Below are positions 16,725 to 26,432 of a stretch of 41,836 nt of DNA, one piece after another. Positions within the stretch are counted from its first letter, which is position 1. Every line of letters begins with the position of its first letter. This DNA comes from Bacteroidota bacterium (GTDB taxonomy: Bacteria; Bacteroidota; Bacteroidia; UBA8524): NCBI GenBank assembly GCA_008933805.1, contig WBUH01000025.1:1-41836 (forward strand). Reading direction: 5' to 3'. Made by a program: the position numbers and the translations under genes. The notes beneath the pieces were generated by a model, which saw only the letters and a program-made list of their open reading frames with translations, had not been told where the DNA came from and made no database searches.

Positions 16725-16818
16725 CACCTATAAATACTATCATCTTGCTGTTTACAGCGGCTTTTCTGCATATTAAATAATTTTTACTCTAATGTTATGT
16801 AATTGTTAAACATTATTC

Positions 16819-16826
16819 TATCTTTG
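16819..16826 (+). promoter_or_regulatory. Candidate -7 element for the 16866 gene
   Basis: TATCTTTG, followed by a C, fits TAnnTTTGY. It lies 39 bases before the ATG. No matching -33 element is at the standard distance. Confidence 0.4.
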
Positions 16827-16865
16827 CTTTATAATATTCATCAAACACTTTAATAAAATAAAGCA

Positions 16866-17342
16866 ATGAAAAAATCAATGTTTAACGCAGTAATTATGTT
16901 GTTTGCATTGGTTTTCTCAAGTGCAGCACTAAATGCTAATCCCACAGAAACCAATGTAAAAATCTTTTATGACCAAAATGGTAATCTTTACAATGGGATG
17001 TATTACACGTACTATGAAGGGGGCCTTGTTGAAAGCGAACTGTATATAGTGGAGGGTAAAATCCAAGGGAAAGCCTACTTCTATTACCAATCAGGAAAAA
17101 TGATGGAAGTGGGTAAGTATGTCGATGGCCAACGCCAAGGCGAATGGGTTAAATTTAACGAAGCCGGAAAGAAAGTCAGCCAAGCCAATTTTAAGGATGA
17201 CAAAAAAGATGGCGAATGGAAAATATACAACAATGCAGGCCAACTGCTTTTTGAAATGCACTACAGCATGGATAAAAAAGTAGGTACTTGGAAGCAATGG
17301 AACGATAAAGGCGAGTTGGTGGCTGAACAAACCTACAACTAA
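16866..17342 (+). CDS. Exported MORN-like (YwqK-type) repeat protein
   Basis: The 158-residue product has a signal peptide (1-24, ending A-L-N-A) and then five MORN-variant repeats. The repeats have the form G-x-x-Y-x-Y-Y/G-E-W-x-x-F-x-x-x-G-K-x, for example G-E-W-V-K-F-N and G-E-W-K-I-Y-N. Automatic annotation often labels this repeat a 'toxin-antitoxin YwqK family antitoxin', but nothing here is a toxin partner and the protein is exported, so I do not use that name. It is monocistronic, between its own candidate promoter and a strong terminator. The function is unknown. Confidence 0.78.
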   Translation: MKKSMFNAVIMLFALVFSSAALNANPTETNVKIFYDQNGNLYNGMYYTYYEGGLVESELYIVEGKIQGKAYFYYQSGKMMEVGKYVDGQRQGEWVKFNEAGKKVSQANFKDDKKDGEWKIYNNAGQLLFEMHYSMDKKVGTWKQWNDKGELVAEQTYN

Positions 17343-17383
17343 GCAGCCTGCACGAGTTTCTTTTTAATTTTTCTTTTCATAAA

Positions 17384-17410
17384 GCCCGCAGCAATGCGGG
17401 TTTTGTGTTT
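17384..17410 (+). terminator. Rho-independent terminator with a GCAA tetraloop
   Basis: CCCGCA and TGCGGG pair around a GCAA loop, of the stable GNRA type, followed by TTTTGTGTTT. Confidence 0.88.
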
Positions 17411-17430
17411 TATACCACATATAGAGTCAT

Positions 17431-17461
17431 TTTGCCGTCAGTGATATAAACAATACCTTTG
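17431..17461 (+). promoter_or_regulatory. Consensus promoter of rocD
   Basis: TTTG (17431-17434), exactly 19 bases, then TACCTTTG (17454-17461) is a full match to the Bacteroidota consensus. Only 4 bases separate it from the ATG, so transcription should start at or next to the start codon. Confidence 0.75.
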
Positions 17462-17465
17462 TACT

Positions 17466-18695
17466 ATGGTTGAGACAAAAGAAAACACCCAGTATTATAT
17501 TGATTTAGAAGAAAACTTCGGTGCCCACAACTACCACCCTTTGCCGGTTGTGCTTGAAAAAGGTGAAGGCGTTTTTGTTTGGGATGTTGAAGGCAAAAAA
17601 TACTATGATTTTCTTTCGGCCTACAGTGCTGTTAACCAAGGTCATTGCCATCCGCGTATTATCAAAGCATTGGTTAGCCAAGCACAGCAACTTACCCTTA
17701 CCTCGCGCGCCTTTCACAACAATGTGTTGGGCGAATACGAAAAATACATTACTGAATATTTTGGCTATGAACGCGTGTTGCCCATGAACACAGGCGTAGA
17801 AGGTGGAGAGACCGCTATAAAACTATGCCGCCGTTGGGGCTATACCATAAAAGGCATACCCGCCAACCAAGCCAAAATAGTTTTTGTAGAAGGTAACTTT
17901 TGGGGACGAACCATTGCCGCCATCTCAAGCAGTACCGACCCATCCAGCACTGCTAACTTCGGGCCTTTTGTACCGGGCTACGAGATTGTGCCCTACAATA
18001 ATACCGAAGCACTGGAAAAGGCTTTTCAAGACCCGAATGTTGCGGGCTTTATGTTTGAGCCGATACAAGGTGAGGCAGGCGTTGTGATACCTGATGAAGG
18101 ATACTTAAAAGCTGTGCGCGAATTGTGCAACCGATACAATGTATTGATGATTGCCGATGAAGTACAAACTGGTATTGCCCGTACAGGCAAATTATTGGCT
18201 TGCGACCATGAGGAAGTTAAACCCGATATTTTGATTTTAGGGAAGGCACTTTCGGGAGGTGTATTACCTGTATCTGCGGTATTGAGCAGCCACGAAATAA
18301 TTTTAACCATTAAACCCGGTGAGCACGGCAGTACGTTTGGCGGTAATCCATTAGCCTGCAAAGTTGCTATGGCTGCGCTTGATGTGGTTAAAGACGAGAA
18401 ACTGGCCGAGAACGCAGAAGCCATGGGAAAAATTTTCCGTGAGCGTATGGCATCAATTCAGTCAGATTTAATTACTGCTGTACGCGGTAAAGGCTTGCTG
18501 AACGCAATTGTGATAAAACCTTTCGGCGATGGCAAAACAGCTTGGGATGTGTGCATTGCGCTAAAAGAAAACGGGCTGCTTGCCAAACAAACCCACGGGG
18601 ATATTATCCGTTTTGCCCCTCCCCTAACTATTAACGAAGAACAGCTGCACGAAGCCTGCGATATAATTGAAAAAACCATTACCCGCTTGGGATAA
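17466..18695 (+). CDS. rocD: Ornithine--oxo-acid aminotransferase
   Basis: This pyridoxal-phosphate enzyme moves the delta-amino group of ornithine to 2-oxoglutarate. It yields glutamate-5-semialdehyde, which links arginine/ornithine breakdown to proline and glutamate. The protein is 409 residues, the normal length for class-III aminotransferases of this type. The N-terminal [14 protein letters not shown] segment is specific to ornithine aminotransferases. The cofactor-binding A-D-E-V-Q-T-G near residue 235 and the Schiff-base lysine K260 in L-G-K-A-L-S-G-G are present. The gene is isolated and has its own consensus promoter. Its stop codon lies within the stem of the downstream terminator. 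Confidence 0.95.
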   Translation: MVETKENTQYYIDLEENFGAHNYHPLPVVLEKGEGVFVWDVEGKKYYDFLSAYSAVNQGHCHPRIIKALVSQAQQLTLTSRAFHNNVLGEYEKYITEYFGYERVLPMNTGVEGGETAIKLCRRWGYTIKGIPANQAKIVFVEGNFWGRTIAAISSSTDPSSTANFGPFVPGYEIVPYNNTEALEKAFQDPNVAGFMFEPIQGEAGVVIPDEGYLKAVRELCNRYNVLMIADEVQTGIARTGKLLACDHEEVKPDILILGKALSGGVLPVSAVLSSHEIILTIKPGEHGSTFGGNPLACKVAMAALDVVKDEKLAENAEAMGKIFRERMASIQSDLITAVRGKGLLNAIVIKPFGDGKTAWDVCIALKENGLLAKQTHGDIIRFAPPLTINEEQLHEACDIIEKTITRLG

Positions 18696-18710
18696 TGGTT
18701 TTCTAAATTT
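18672..18710 (+). terminator. Hairpin terminator overlapping the rocD stop codon
   Basis: AAAACCATTA (18672-18681) and TAATGGTTTT (18693-18702) pair perfectly. The stem continues inside as CCC-GCTT-GGG with one bulged A. The rocD TAA is the first part of the second arm. The trailing T-tract is modest. On the minus strand the A-rich arm gives a T-run, so it may also serve the leftward gene ending at 18730. Confidence 0.75.
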
Positions 18711-18729
18711 ATACTCACGGTGGGATTTG

Positions 18730-19365
18730 TTACAACGAAACAGAAATACCGACTGAAGCAGTAAACACTCTGTTTTTAGCTATTCCGCTACTTTTCTCCA
18801 CATCACTCAATCCATACAAGTAACGTACTTCGGGTAGAATATTAATGTTGGAGATGTGCATACGCAATCCAAGACCGCCAATGATACCGGAAGAGTTTTT
18901 CTCAAACCTGTCGGTAACGGTTTTAGTATTTGTATAAGGTTGCTGTATGGCATCTTTCACTGAGCTTAAGCTACCGTAGTTATATCCCGCAAAAGCATAA
19001 AAGCCTAACAGTTTCAGCACTTTGAAATTGTACACTGCTGATAAGGTAATATCAGTATAGTTCAACTTTCGTATCGCTTCCACCTTCACATTGTTGCTAT
19101 CGTAGTAATTAACCAATGCGCCTTGCGGATTGTATAGCAATTCTGCACGCAATCCAAACTTTTTCAATACTCTCACTTGAGCAAACGCACCCGCCATCAC
19201 AAAGCGGTTTTTATCAATAGTTAGTAAATCAGAATTTTTTAAATCGGCAAAGTTGGCGTAGTTATAGCCAAAACGAACACCTGCCTGAAATTTGGGCAGT
19301 CCCTTTTGGGCATTGGCTATTAAAGTAAAAAATAATAACAGGCTTACTATACCTAATCGTTTCAT
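18730..19365 (-). CDS. Outer-membrane beta-barrel protein (PorT-type)
   Basis: The 211-residue protein has a signal peptide (1-19, ending A-N-A before Gln). Alternating amphipathic strands with aromatic girdles and short polar turns follow, for example the opening A-G-V-R-F-G-Y-N-Y-A-N-F. It ends in a hydrophobic V-S-L strand, as barrels do. The strand count fits an 8-stranded barrel of the Bacteroidota 'outer membrane protein beta-barrel domain' family. It is convergent with rocD and divergent from the dehydrogenase gene. The substrate or partner is unknown. It should not be equated with PorT of the T9SS, which merely lends its name to this broad family. Confidence 0.8.
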   Translation of the reverse strand: MKRLGIVSLLLFFTLIANAQKGLPKFQAGVRFGYNYANFADLKNSDLLTIDKNRFVMAGAFAQVRVLKKFGLRAELLYNPQGALVNYYDSNNVKVEAIRKLNYTDITLSAVYNFKVLKLLGFYAFAGYNYGSLSSVKDAIQQPYTNTKTVTDRFEKNSSGIIGGLGLRMHISNINILPEVRYLYGLSDVEKSSGIAKNRVFTASVGISVSL

Positions 19366-19455
19366 AGCAGTTAATTTTGTGGTTCAAATTTGGCAATAAG
19401 TTTGAGCAATTGAAACTGAAAAATTTGCCCATTTTAATCATTAACGAACCGAGCG

Positions 19456-20820
19456 ATGGAATTTGTGTCTAAAAACCCCTACACTGGTGAAATAAAATCA
19501 AGCTACCCTTTTGCCAGCCGCCAACAAATTGATACCACAATTGATGCTGCCCAAACAGCCTTTACCCATTGGAGAACCATGTCGTTTGCCCGCAGGGGTG
19601 AACATTTCAAAAAATTGGCAACTCTTATGGAAACTCAGAAGAGTGAATTAGCCGCAACACTTACTTTTGAGATGGGCAAACCGTTGCGTGAAAGCAGTGC
19701 TGAATTAGACAAAACCATTGCCGCCTGCCTGTACTATGCAGATAATGCCGAACCACTTTTAAAAGGACAGCTATTGAAAGGTAGCGACCTTCAAGCCGAG
19801 ATTATATACCAACCCCTAGGGGTAATTTTCGGGATTTTCCCTTGGAACTTTCCTTTCTGGCAAGTGCTTCGTTTTGCCATACCCACATTAATGGCTGGCA
19901 ATACCGCCATTTTCAAACACGCTCCTAATGTGCCTGAATGCTCGTTGCACATCCAACGTTTGTTTGAAGAAGCCGGATTTCCGCACGGGGTGCTGCAAAA
20001 CCTGTTTGCAGGATTAGACGACATTGAACATATTATTGCCCACAGTAAAATAAAAGCGGTAACCTTAACAGGCAGCGAAAAAGCAGGGTCTTCTGTTGCT
20101 ATGCTGGCTGGCAAGTATCTTAAAAAAAGTGTGATGGAATTAGGCGGTAGCGATGCTTTTGTGGTGCTTGAAGATGCTGATTTAGAAAAAACCTTAAAAG
20201 CGGCACTACGCTCACGTTTTCAAAACAGCGGGCAAAGTTGCATATCGGCTAAACGTTTTATTGTGAAACGGGAGATTGCCGATAGTTTTACGCATTTACT
20301 GGTAGAAAAAGTAAAGGGGCTAAAACAAGGTAACCCGTTTGAAGAAGGTATTACGATGGGCACACTGGCACGCCCTGACTTGGCCGATAAGGTTGAAGAA
20401 CAACTACAAATTACGTTGAAAGCAGGGGCTAAATTGTTAACTGGCGGTAAACGCATCGGTCCTGCGGTGCTTGAACCTACAGTAATCAGTCATGTACCGC
20501 TGACTTCTCCTGCATTTACCCAAGAAGTGTTTGGCCCTGTAGCCCCCATCTTTGTGGTAGATACGGATGAGGAAGCACTGCAATTGGCTAACTATACAGT
20601 GTACGGCTTAGGAGCTTCGGTATGGACACAAAGCGCTGAAAGAGCGCGTCATTTTGCCGAAGGAATCAACAGTGGTATGGTGTATATAAACGAAATGGTA
20701 CGCAGTGTGCCTGAGCTTCCTTTTGGCGGAATAAACAACTCAGGGTATGGCCGTGAACTTTCAGTGTACGGTATCACTGAGTTTGTAAACATTAAAGGCA
20801 TTTACACAACACTTTCATAA
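19456..20820 (+). CDS. NAD(P)-dependent succinate-semialdehyde dehydrogenase-type ALDH
   Basis: This aldehyde dehydrogenase of 454 residues most resembles the short succinate-semialdehyde dehydrogenases (E. coli Sad/YneI type). These oxidise succinate semialdehyde to succinate. The catalytic cysteine is C262 in N-S-G-Q-S-C, and the general base is E228 in M-E-L-G-G-S. The oxyanion-stabilising W-N-F-P-F-W region lies near residue 130. The ending F-G-G-I-N-N-S-G-Y-G-R-E is typical of the subgroup. The alternative is another small semialdehyde (glutarate or 4-aminobutanal); the exact substrate is an inference. There is no GABA aminotransferase alongside. Its stop codon directly abuts that of the convergent MGMT-like gene. 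Confidence 0.88.
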   Translation: MEFVSKNPYTGEIKSSYPFASRQQIDTTIDAAQTAFTHWRTMSFARRGEHFKKLATLMETQKSELAATLTFEMGKPLRESSAELDKTIAACLYYADNAEPLLKGQLLKGSDLQAEIIYQPLGVIFGIFPWNFPFWQVLRFAIPTLMAGNTAIFKHAPNVPECSLHIQRLFEEAGFPHGVLQNLFAGLDDIEHIIAHSKIKAVTLTGSEKAGSSVAMLAGKYLKKSVMELGGSDAFVVLEDADLEKTLKAALRSRFQNSGQSCISAKRFIVKREIADSFTHLLVEKVKGLKQGNPFEEGITMGTLARPDLADKVEEQLQITLKAGAKLLTGGKRIGPAVLEPTVISHVPLTSPAFTQEVFGPVAPIFVVDTDEEALQLANYTVYGLGASVWTQSAERARHFAEGINSGMVYINEMVRSVPELPFGGINNSGYGRELSVYGITEFVNIKGIYTTLS

Positions 20821-21300
20821 GGGTTGTAAATGCTCTTCCAAATCAGCTACCACCAGCTTATTTCCTTTACGCCCTGTAATTAGTATTTCAAAGTCTTCTT
20901 CCTTTAGTTTTTCTGCTTGGGCTTCAATCCCACCCGGAAATTTATCAATCATTTCACCCGTATCTCTTACTACCCTCCAATAAGGGGTTACGTTTGTTTT
21001 TCCTTCTTGCCTGTTCTCTTCGGCTGCTTCAGCCACAATCCGTAAAAAAATACCCGTTGTTAAAGGGCAGGTGGTTGCAGTATCATAATCATGTGCAAAC
21101 TTTTTTCGCATTGCACCAATAGTGATAAGCTTTCCCCTGGGTACACTGTTTACCAATGTATCTATAATTTTAGGAGTTACAATTACCATGGTACCTTGCC
21201 CCCATCCGGCAGGCATATTTGGTGGAAGTTCAACAATTTCAGGCACGGAGGGTTTCTCCATTTTCAGCTTCCAGCTTTTAGCAGGTTTCTTAGTGCTCAT
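20815..21300 (-). CDS. MGMT-fold DNA-binding protein lacking the alkyl-acceptor cysteine
   Basis: The core (residues about 40-145) matches the DNA-binding domain of O6-alkylguanine-DNA alkyltransferases. V-P-R-G-K-L-I-T-I-G-A-M comes first, then the C-P-L-T-T-G-I segment, and P-Y-W-R-V-V at 106-111. In repair enzymes the last motif is P-C-H-R-V, and in alkyltransferase-like (ATL) proteins it is P-W-H-R-V. Here Tyr107 takes the place of the acceptor cysteine and Trp108 that of the usual histidine. It therefore cannot repair by direct alkyl transfer and is best described as ATL-like. The 161 residues include an extended N-terminus of about 35. It ends tail-to-tail with the ALDH gene, the two stop codons adjacent (TGA at 20815-20817, TAA at 20818-20820). 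Confidence 0.82.
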   Translation of the reverse strand: MSTKKPAKSWKLKMEKPSVPEIVELPPNMPAGWGQGTMVIVTPKIIDTLVNSVPRGKLITIGAMRKKFAHDYDTATTCPLTTGIFLRIVAEAAEENRQEGKTNVTPYWRVVRDTGEMIDKFPGGIEAQAEKLKEEDFEILITGRKGNKLVVADLEEHLQPL

Positions 21301-21385
21301 CCTGCTGCAAAATTAATACTTCACACATTGTTCATTTTAAATTCTTAATCCCGTTACATCCAAGCAACTTTACGTCATAAAAATG

Positions 21386-21393
21386 TATCTTTG
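21386..21393 (+). promoter_or_regulatory. Candidate -7 element for the 21402 gene
   Basis: TATCTTTG ends 8 bases before the ATG. No good -33 element is seen at the standard distance. Confidence 0.4.
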
Positions 21394-21401
21394 ATTAAGT
21401 T

Positions 21402-24400
21402 ATGCGCTTCGTAAACACAAAAAAGCTAATCTTTTCGCTAGGTATCAGTTTGGTATTTTGCTTTTCAGCATTTGCCGACCACGTGGTGGGGTCTGATATC
21501 TTATATAAATGCTTGGGTAACGGTAAGTTTGAAATCACTTTTAAGTTTTACCGTGATTGTAATGGTTGTAATGTTTCGGGCGGCGGTGGCGGCGGTACCG
21601 GACAAAACTGCCCCCATCCTGTGCTTAACATCACAGGAGCCAACGGAAGCTGCAACGGCCAATCGTTAGGTACGGTTAACATTACCCGTATTTCAATTAC
21701 AGATATTACCCAATTGTGCGGTTCAGCTAAAAGTGCCTGCCAAAACGGTAGTTTCCCTTACGGTATCGAAGAACACTTATACAAGGGAGTTGTAGATTTA
21801 TCAACGTTCATTGCGCAAGGCTGCTGTAAGTTCAAAATCTCAACCACTATTTACGTACGCTCAACCACCATCAGTACAGGAGCTGCCAACCAAGGCTTTT
21901 ATACCGATGCCACTATTGATGCCTGTAACGGTATTTGTAACAACTCACCTGCTTATACCAGCTACCCTGTAGCAATTATATGCGTAGGTCAGGATTTTGT
22001 GTTTAACAACGGTGCTATTGATACACTAGATAACGGTGATTCTCTTTCATACGCATTAGCACCTGCGTACCAAGGCCCTTCAACTACTGTAAGCTATTCA
22101 GGTAGCTTTACTCCTACAAAACCGATGTCGTTCTTAGGTTTCCCCAATGCAAGCTTAACCTCACCCGCAGGTTTCAGGCTTGACTCTATTACGGGTGACC
22201 TTAGCTTTAGGCCTACCAAAGTGAACGAAACGGGGGTTATTGTAATTGAAGTAACGGAATGGCGGCGTATTAACGGTACTATGGTAGAAATAGGGCGAAC
22301 GCGACGGGATATGCAGGTAATTGTAGTGAACTGCCCCAACAACAACATACCTGTTATCAAACCACCCTTTTCGGCCAAAGCCTGTGTAGGGCAGCAAATA
22401 TGTTTAGACATTGTTACTACCGATGCGGATGTGAACCGTGATACGGTTGTAATTTCATGGAACAGGGGTATACCGCGTGCTACATTTACTCATAATAACA
22501 ATACCGTTGCTTTTGCTTCGGGCAAGGTGTGTTGGACTCCTGCCGAAGCGGATGTAAGTAACGTGCCTTATACATTTACAATTACCGCCAGAGACAATGC
22601 CTGCCCGCTAAACGGGGTGGCTGTAAGGGCGTTTTCTATCACCGTACGTGAATCACCAAAAGCTACACGAAACTTTGTGAAACTCACTTGCGGAAGGGTT
22701 GCAATGGAAGCAACACCTGCAAAAAACTATGCCGGCGGCTTGATTTCAGAATGGAGGTTTAAAGATTCTACAGGTGCTACTTACTACACCAGTAGCAAAA
22801 TGAAGGACACCATACAGATGAAGCCGGGTATGAACATTGCCACCATAAGTTTGAAAACAACTACACCCTGCGTAAATGCGTTTGCAGATACCATTTATAT
22901 TGACCCTTATGTGCAAGTAGAACTGCCTAAAGACACATTTATTTGCGAAGGAGGTTCATTACCCATCCAATCAAAAACTACTTTGGGTTCGGCTCCTTAT
23001 AAATACTTATGGAACACCGGAGATACCGTTACATCAATATCCCTTGTGCCCACTAAAGATACAGTGATACGTGTAAGTGTATCTGACGGACAAGGATGTA
23101 CCAGTGGCGACTCGATGAAGATATTGTACCGCATGAAGCCTTTAATCCATTTGGATACCGGCTCACGCATTTGCTACAATGCCTTTGTTGAATTGGATGC
23201 CGGAAACGATACTTTCCCTGCCAATTACAAATACCGTTGGAATACAAACGATACTTCACGCAAAATTACCGTGAAGGATAGCAACACCTATATAGCTATA
23301 GTAAGAGACTCTATCGGCTGTACTGATACCGCCAGCTACAAACTTTTTGTCAATACCGTTCCTGTTACGGCAGGCCCTGATAAAGGCATTTGCTACAACG
23401 ATACGTTAAGGCTAACAGCATCCGGTGCTGATATATACAAATGGTATAAATTACCCAGTACCACTCCGTTTTCAAGCAGTGGCACAATCCAAGAAATTAT
23501 GACAACGCCTGAAACGTACAGGTTGAATGCTGTACGAATACATGGTGGGGTGAGTTGTGAAAATGAAGACACTGTTGCAATAACAATTAACCAACTCCCC
23601 GTCATTACATTTACTCCAATTAAAGACCGCTGCGAAAAAGCATCCCCCTTTAGCTTGGCCGAAGGATTGGCATTCCCAACTATTACCAATGGTATCTGGA
23701 CTTGCGCTGAAGACCCTGATTGGATTGGCGGAGGTACTTATTTCTATCCTGATTCAATTGTTGTAGATAATACTCAGGCATTTAAAGTGCTTACGGTAAA
23801 CTATGCTGTTACCGATCAAAACAACTGCAAGGCCAATAAATCAACTACGTTTAGAGTAATACGTCTGCCTGATGTTGTATTGAAAGACACCTCATTGTGC
23901 GGCGATAAAGGCAAGGTTGACTTAAAGAGCATTACCCTGCCTCCTACCACTACCACTCCCGGTACTTGGAAATGGTCAACAGCGACTTCAGGCGGCAGTG
24001 CTGGTATTGAAAATAACGGCCAAAATGCCTTATTTAATCTATTAACTGTACCACAAAACCAAACTTATGTAATGTGCCTTGAGCTAACCAACATATTTGG
24101 TTGTGTAAATACCAACTGCGGTAATATCAGCTCACGGGTTGTTCCTGTAGTTGATGCAGGTGCGCTTGCTCCTAAATGCGGTAACGATACAATTTTCAGC
24201 TTGAATGAAGCCTTTGCTTCACCAGCGGGTGGAATTTGGCAAAGTGCATCGGGTGGTATTGTTAATACCGATTGGTTTAATCCTACTTTGGTATTAGCCG
24301 ATACTCACCGATTGACTTATACTTACGATATACCCGGTAACAATTGCCCCGCTACAGATTACTTAATTCTGAGAGTTAAACCTGTGCCAAGTGTCGGCCT

Positions 24401-25673
24401 TTCAGCAATACCCGGTATTTGCTCAAATGCAGGAATCGTTAACTTAATGACCTATGCCAACCCAACCGGTGGTGTTTGGAAAGGTACCGGCATTAACCCC
24501 AATGGTGATTTTATTGCCAGCCAACCGGCAGGTCAATACAGCTTAAGGTATGATTATACTTCAAGCGAAGGATGTAAGAACTTTATCACAGGCTCAATAA
24601 ACGTTGATGCGGCTCCTACAATTGTTGTAACCCCTCCTAACGCAGCATGCGAAGGAAAACCTATTACAGTAAAAGCCAGCTATAAAAACAGCGCAGCAAT
24701 GGGTTGGTCTTCAACAGGTGCAGGTTCATTTAGCCCTGCAACCGATACAGTTAGCATATACCAACCGGCCATGAGCGATAAGTGTATTGATGTTACAGCT
24801 TCAACCTTGCCCAATGGAGCTTGTCCTGCTGCTTCTCATACAATCAATGTTTGTTTCTACCCCACCCCTACTGCTAACATTATTGTTACCGATGCAAACG
24901 GGTGTGAACCACATACTGTAAGCTTTGAAGCCCAAACCGATTTACCCAACAATGCTAAATACGAATGGGATTTTGGTGACCCTTCAAGCCTTGACAATAC
25001 TTCAACTAACACATTACCTTCTCATACGTTCCAAACCAACGGAACTTATACCATTAACCTAAAAGTTACTTCTGAACGTAATTGCTCTCAAAATGCAACT
25101 CCTGCGCAAGCCATTATTTACCCTGTGCCCGTTGCTGATATGGATGCAAACAATTGGGTTACTACTATAGTGCAAAACATTATTACGTTTACCGACCGCA
25201 CTACCATTGATGCTCCGGATAATATCACAAGCTATTTGTGGAGTTTTGGTGACCCTGACAGTTCATTCTCTGACCAGAAAAACCCAACGTTTGAATATCC
25301 TACAGACTCAGGTAAATACTGGGTAAGCTTGAAAGTAGTGAGTAACCACGGTTGCGAAAGCCAAACAGGCCGTGAATTGGTAATACTACCGGATATTGTT
25401 GTGTTTATACCTAATGCATTTGCCCCTGATAAAGCCGGACGTATTGAAAACGAACGCTTCTGGATATCTGCTGACGGTGTTTCGGCATTCTCAATAACTG
25501 TCTTTAACCGTTGGGGAGAGGCAGTGTATGCATCTACCGATATTACCGAAGGTTGGGATGGTAACTTCAAAGAGTTCCCCGTTCAACAAGATGTGTATTT
25601 TTATGTGGTAAAAATCACAGGCTTCAATGGGGTTGATTACGATTATAAAGGTACAGTAACACTATTGCGTTAA
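21402..25673 (+). CDS. Large T9SS-exported surface protein with PKD and CHU_C domains
   Basis: The 1423-residue protein has a signal peptide (1-25, ending S-A-F-A). An N-terminal region follows with G-S-D-I-L-Y-K-C and F-K-F-Y-R-D-C-N-G, the opening of a domain found in many Bacteroidota gliding-associated proteins. A Gly-rich insertion (six Gly in a row near residue 62) lies within it. A long cysteine-rich run of Ig-like modules occupies about 320-1140. Two PKD domains are marked by W-D-F-G-D near 1189 and W-S-F-G-D near 1280. The CHU_C domain runs from about 1334 to the end, with P-N-A-F-A-P-D and F-N-R-W-G-E. The family is exported by type IX secretion and held on the surface. Adhesive or structural function is inference. 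The gene stands alone. Confidence 0.87.
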   Translation: MRFVNTKKLIFSLGISLVFCFSAFADHVVGSDILYKCLGNGKFEITFKFYRDCNGCNVSGGGGGGTGQNCPHPVLNITGANGSCNGQSLGTVNITRISITDITQLCGSAKSACQNGSFPYGIEEHLYKGVVDLSTFIAQGCCKFKISTTIYVRSTTISTGAANQGFYTDATIDACNGICNNSPAYTSYPVAIICVGQDFVFNNGAIDTLDNGDSLSYALAPAYQGPSTTVSYSGSFTPTKPMSFLGFPNASLTSPAGFRLDSITGDLSFRPTKVNETGVIVIEVTEWRRINGTMVEIGRTRRDMQVIVVNCPNNNIPVIKPPFSAKACVGQQICLDIVTTDADVNRDTVVISWNRGIPRATFTHNNNTVAFASGKVCWTPAEADVSNVPYTFTITARDNACPLNGVAVRAFSITVRESPKATRNFVKLTCGRVAMEATPAKNYAGGLISEWRFKDSTGATYYTSSKMKDTIQMKPGMNIATISLKTTTPCVNAFADTIYIDPYVQVELPKDTFICEGGSLPIQSKTTLGSAPYKYLWNTGDTVTSISLVPTKDTVIRVSVSDGQGCTSGDSMKILYRMKPLIHLDTGSRICYNAFVELDAGNDTFPANYKYRWNTNDTSRKITVKDSNTYIAIVRDSIGCTDTASYKLFVNTVPVTAGPDKGICYNDTLRLTASGADIYKWYKLPSTTPFSSSGTIQEIMTTPETYRLNAVRIHGGVSCENEDTVAITINQLPVITFTPIKDRCEKASPFSLAEGLAFPTITNGIWTCAEDPDWIGGGTYFYPDSIVVDNTQAFKVLTVNYAVTDQNNCKANKSTTFRVIRLPDVVLKDTSLCGDKGKVDLKSITLPPTTTTPGTWKWSTATSGGSAGIENNGQNALFNLLTVPQNQTYVMCLELTNIFGCVNTNCGNISSRVVPVVDAGALAPKCGNDTIFSLNEAFASPAGGIWQSASGGIVNTDWFNPTLVLADTHRLTYTYDIPGNNCPATDYLILRVKPVPSVGLSAIPGICSNAGIVNLMTYANPTGGVWKGTGINPNGDFIASQPAGQYSLRYDYTSSEGCKNFITGSINVDAAPTIVVTPPNAACEGKPITVKASYKNSAAMGWSSTGAGSFSPATDTVSIYQPAMSDKCIDVTASTLPNGACPAASHTINVCFYPTPTANIIVTDANGCEPHTVSFEAQTDLPNNAKYEWDFGDPSSLDNTSTNTLPSHTFQTNGTYTINLKVTSERNCSQNATPAQAIIYPVPVADMDANNWVTTIVQNIITFTDRTTIDAPDNITSYLWSFGDPDSSFSDQKNPTFEYPTDSGKYWVSLKVVSNHGCESQTGRELVILPDIVVFIPNAFAPDKAGRIENERFWISADGVSAFSITVFNRWGEAVYASTDITEGWDGNFKEFPVQQDVYFYVVKITGFNGVDYDYKGTVTLLR

Positions 25674-25698
25674 TGCGCATTTTTTCATGTGCAGGTTT

Positions 25699-25706
25699 TA
25701 TATTTG
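25699..25706 (+). promoter_or_regulatory. Candidate -7 element for ung
   Basis: TATATTTG fits TAnnTTTG and lies 13 bases before the ung ATG. The -33 element is not evident. Confidence 0.35.
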
Positions 25707-25719
25707 ATAAAACTTTTAC

Positions 25720-26409
25720 ATGACTTCTGCTGAGAAAACAATTCAGCTTGACGAAAGCTGGCTGCAATACTTACAACCTGAGTTTGAAGCTCCTTACTTT
25801 AAGGCATTAAGGGCATTTTTGCTTGATGAAAAAGCAAAGTATGCCATCTATCCTCCGGGCGGATTAATATTTAATGCGCTAAACCTTACCCCTTTTGATA
25901 AAGTAAAAGTTGTATTAATAGGCCAAGACCCTTATCACGGTGCTGGGCAAGCACATGGTTTGTGCTTTTCAGTGCAAGACGGAATACGTCAGCCCCCTTC
26001 GTTGGTTAATATATTTAAAGAGATTGCAAGTGATATTGGTGAGCCAATGTCTGCCACTAAAGGCAACCTTGAAAGCTGGGCCAAGCAAGGTGTATTGCTT
26101 TTAAACGCTACATTAACCGTGCGGGCAAACACAGCAGGTTCACATCAAGGCAAGGGTTGGGAAACCTTTACCGATAAAATAATAAAAACGGTATCTAACA
26201 ACCACAGTGGTTTGGTATTTATACTTTGGGGACGATTTGCCCAAAACAAAGAAAGTCTTATTGATGGAAGCAAGCATCTGATACTGAAAGCCGCGCACCC
26301 ATCACCATTCTCTGCATACAATGGATTTTTCGGTTGCAAGCACTTCTCTAAAACTAATCAATACCTTCAACAACAAGGCAAAGAGCCTATCGATTGGGTG
26401 ATACGTTAA
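25720..26409 (+). CDS. ung: Uracil-DNA glycosylase
   Basis: Ung (family 1) removes uracil from DNA, starting base-excision repair. The 229-residue protein has the water-activating loop G-Q-D-P-Y-H-G with catalytic D70. The Pro-rich clamp P-P-S-L-V-N-I lies near residue 92. The uracil-specific asparagine is in L-L-N-A-T-L-T-V-R, and the DNA-intercalation loop H-P-S-P-F-S-A carries catalytic H193. All key residues are intact and the length is standard. The gene follows the CHU_C gene by 46 bases but has its own candidate promoter. A structured non-coding stretch follows it. Confidence 0.96.
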   Translation: MTSAEKTIQLDESWLQYLQPEFEAPYFKALRAFLLDEKAKYAIYPPGGLIFNALNLTPFDKVKVVLIGQDPYHGAGQAHGLCFSVQDGIRQPPSLVNIFKEIASDIGEPMSATKGNLESWAKQGVLLLNATLTVRANTAGSHQGKGWETFTDKIIKTVSNNHSGLVFILWGRFAQNKESLIDGSKHLILKAAHPSPFSAYNGFFGCKHFSKTNQYLQQQGKEPIDWVIR

Positions 26410-26432
26410 CAGAAGCTTTTCATTAGGCTTAC

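Noticed and set aside
16866-17342. A toxin-antitoxin antitoxin (YwqK-type label)
   Set aside because: The protein carries a signal peptide and MORN-like repeats, and no toxin gene is beside it. The label comes from the repeat alone.
21578-21600. A phase-variable G-rich tract in the 1423-residue protein
   Set aside because: The tract is a GGC/GGT codon run for six glycines, interrupted and in triplets, so slippage would not switch the frame.
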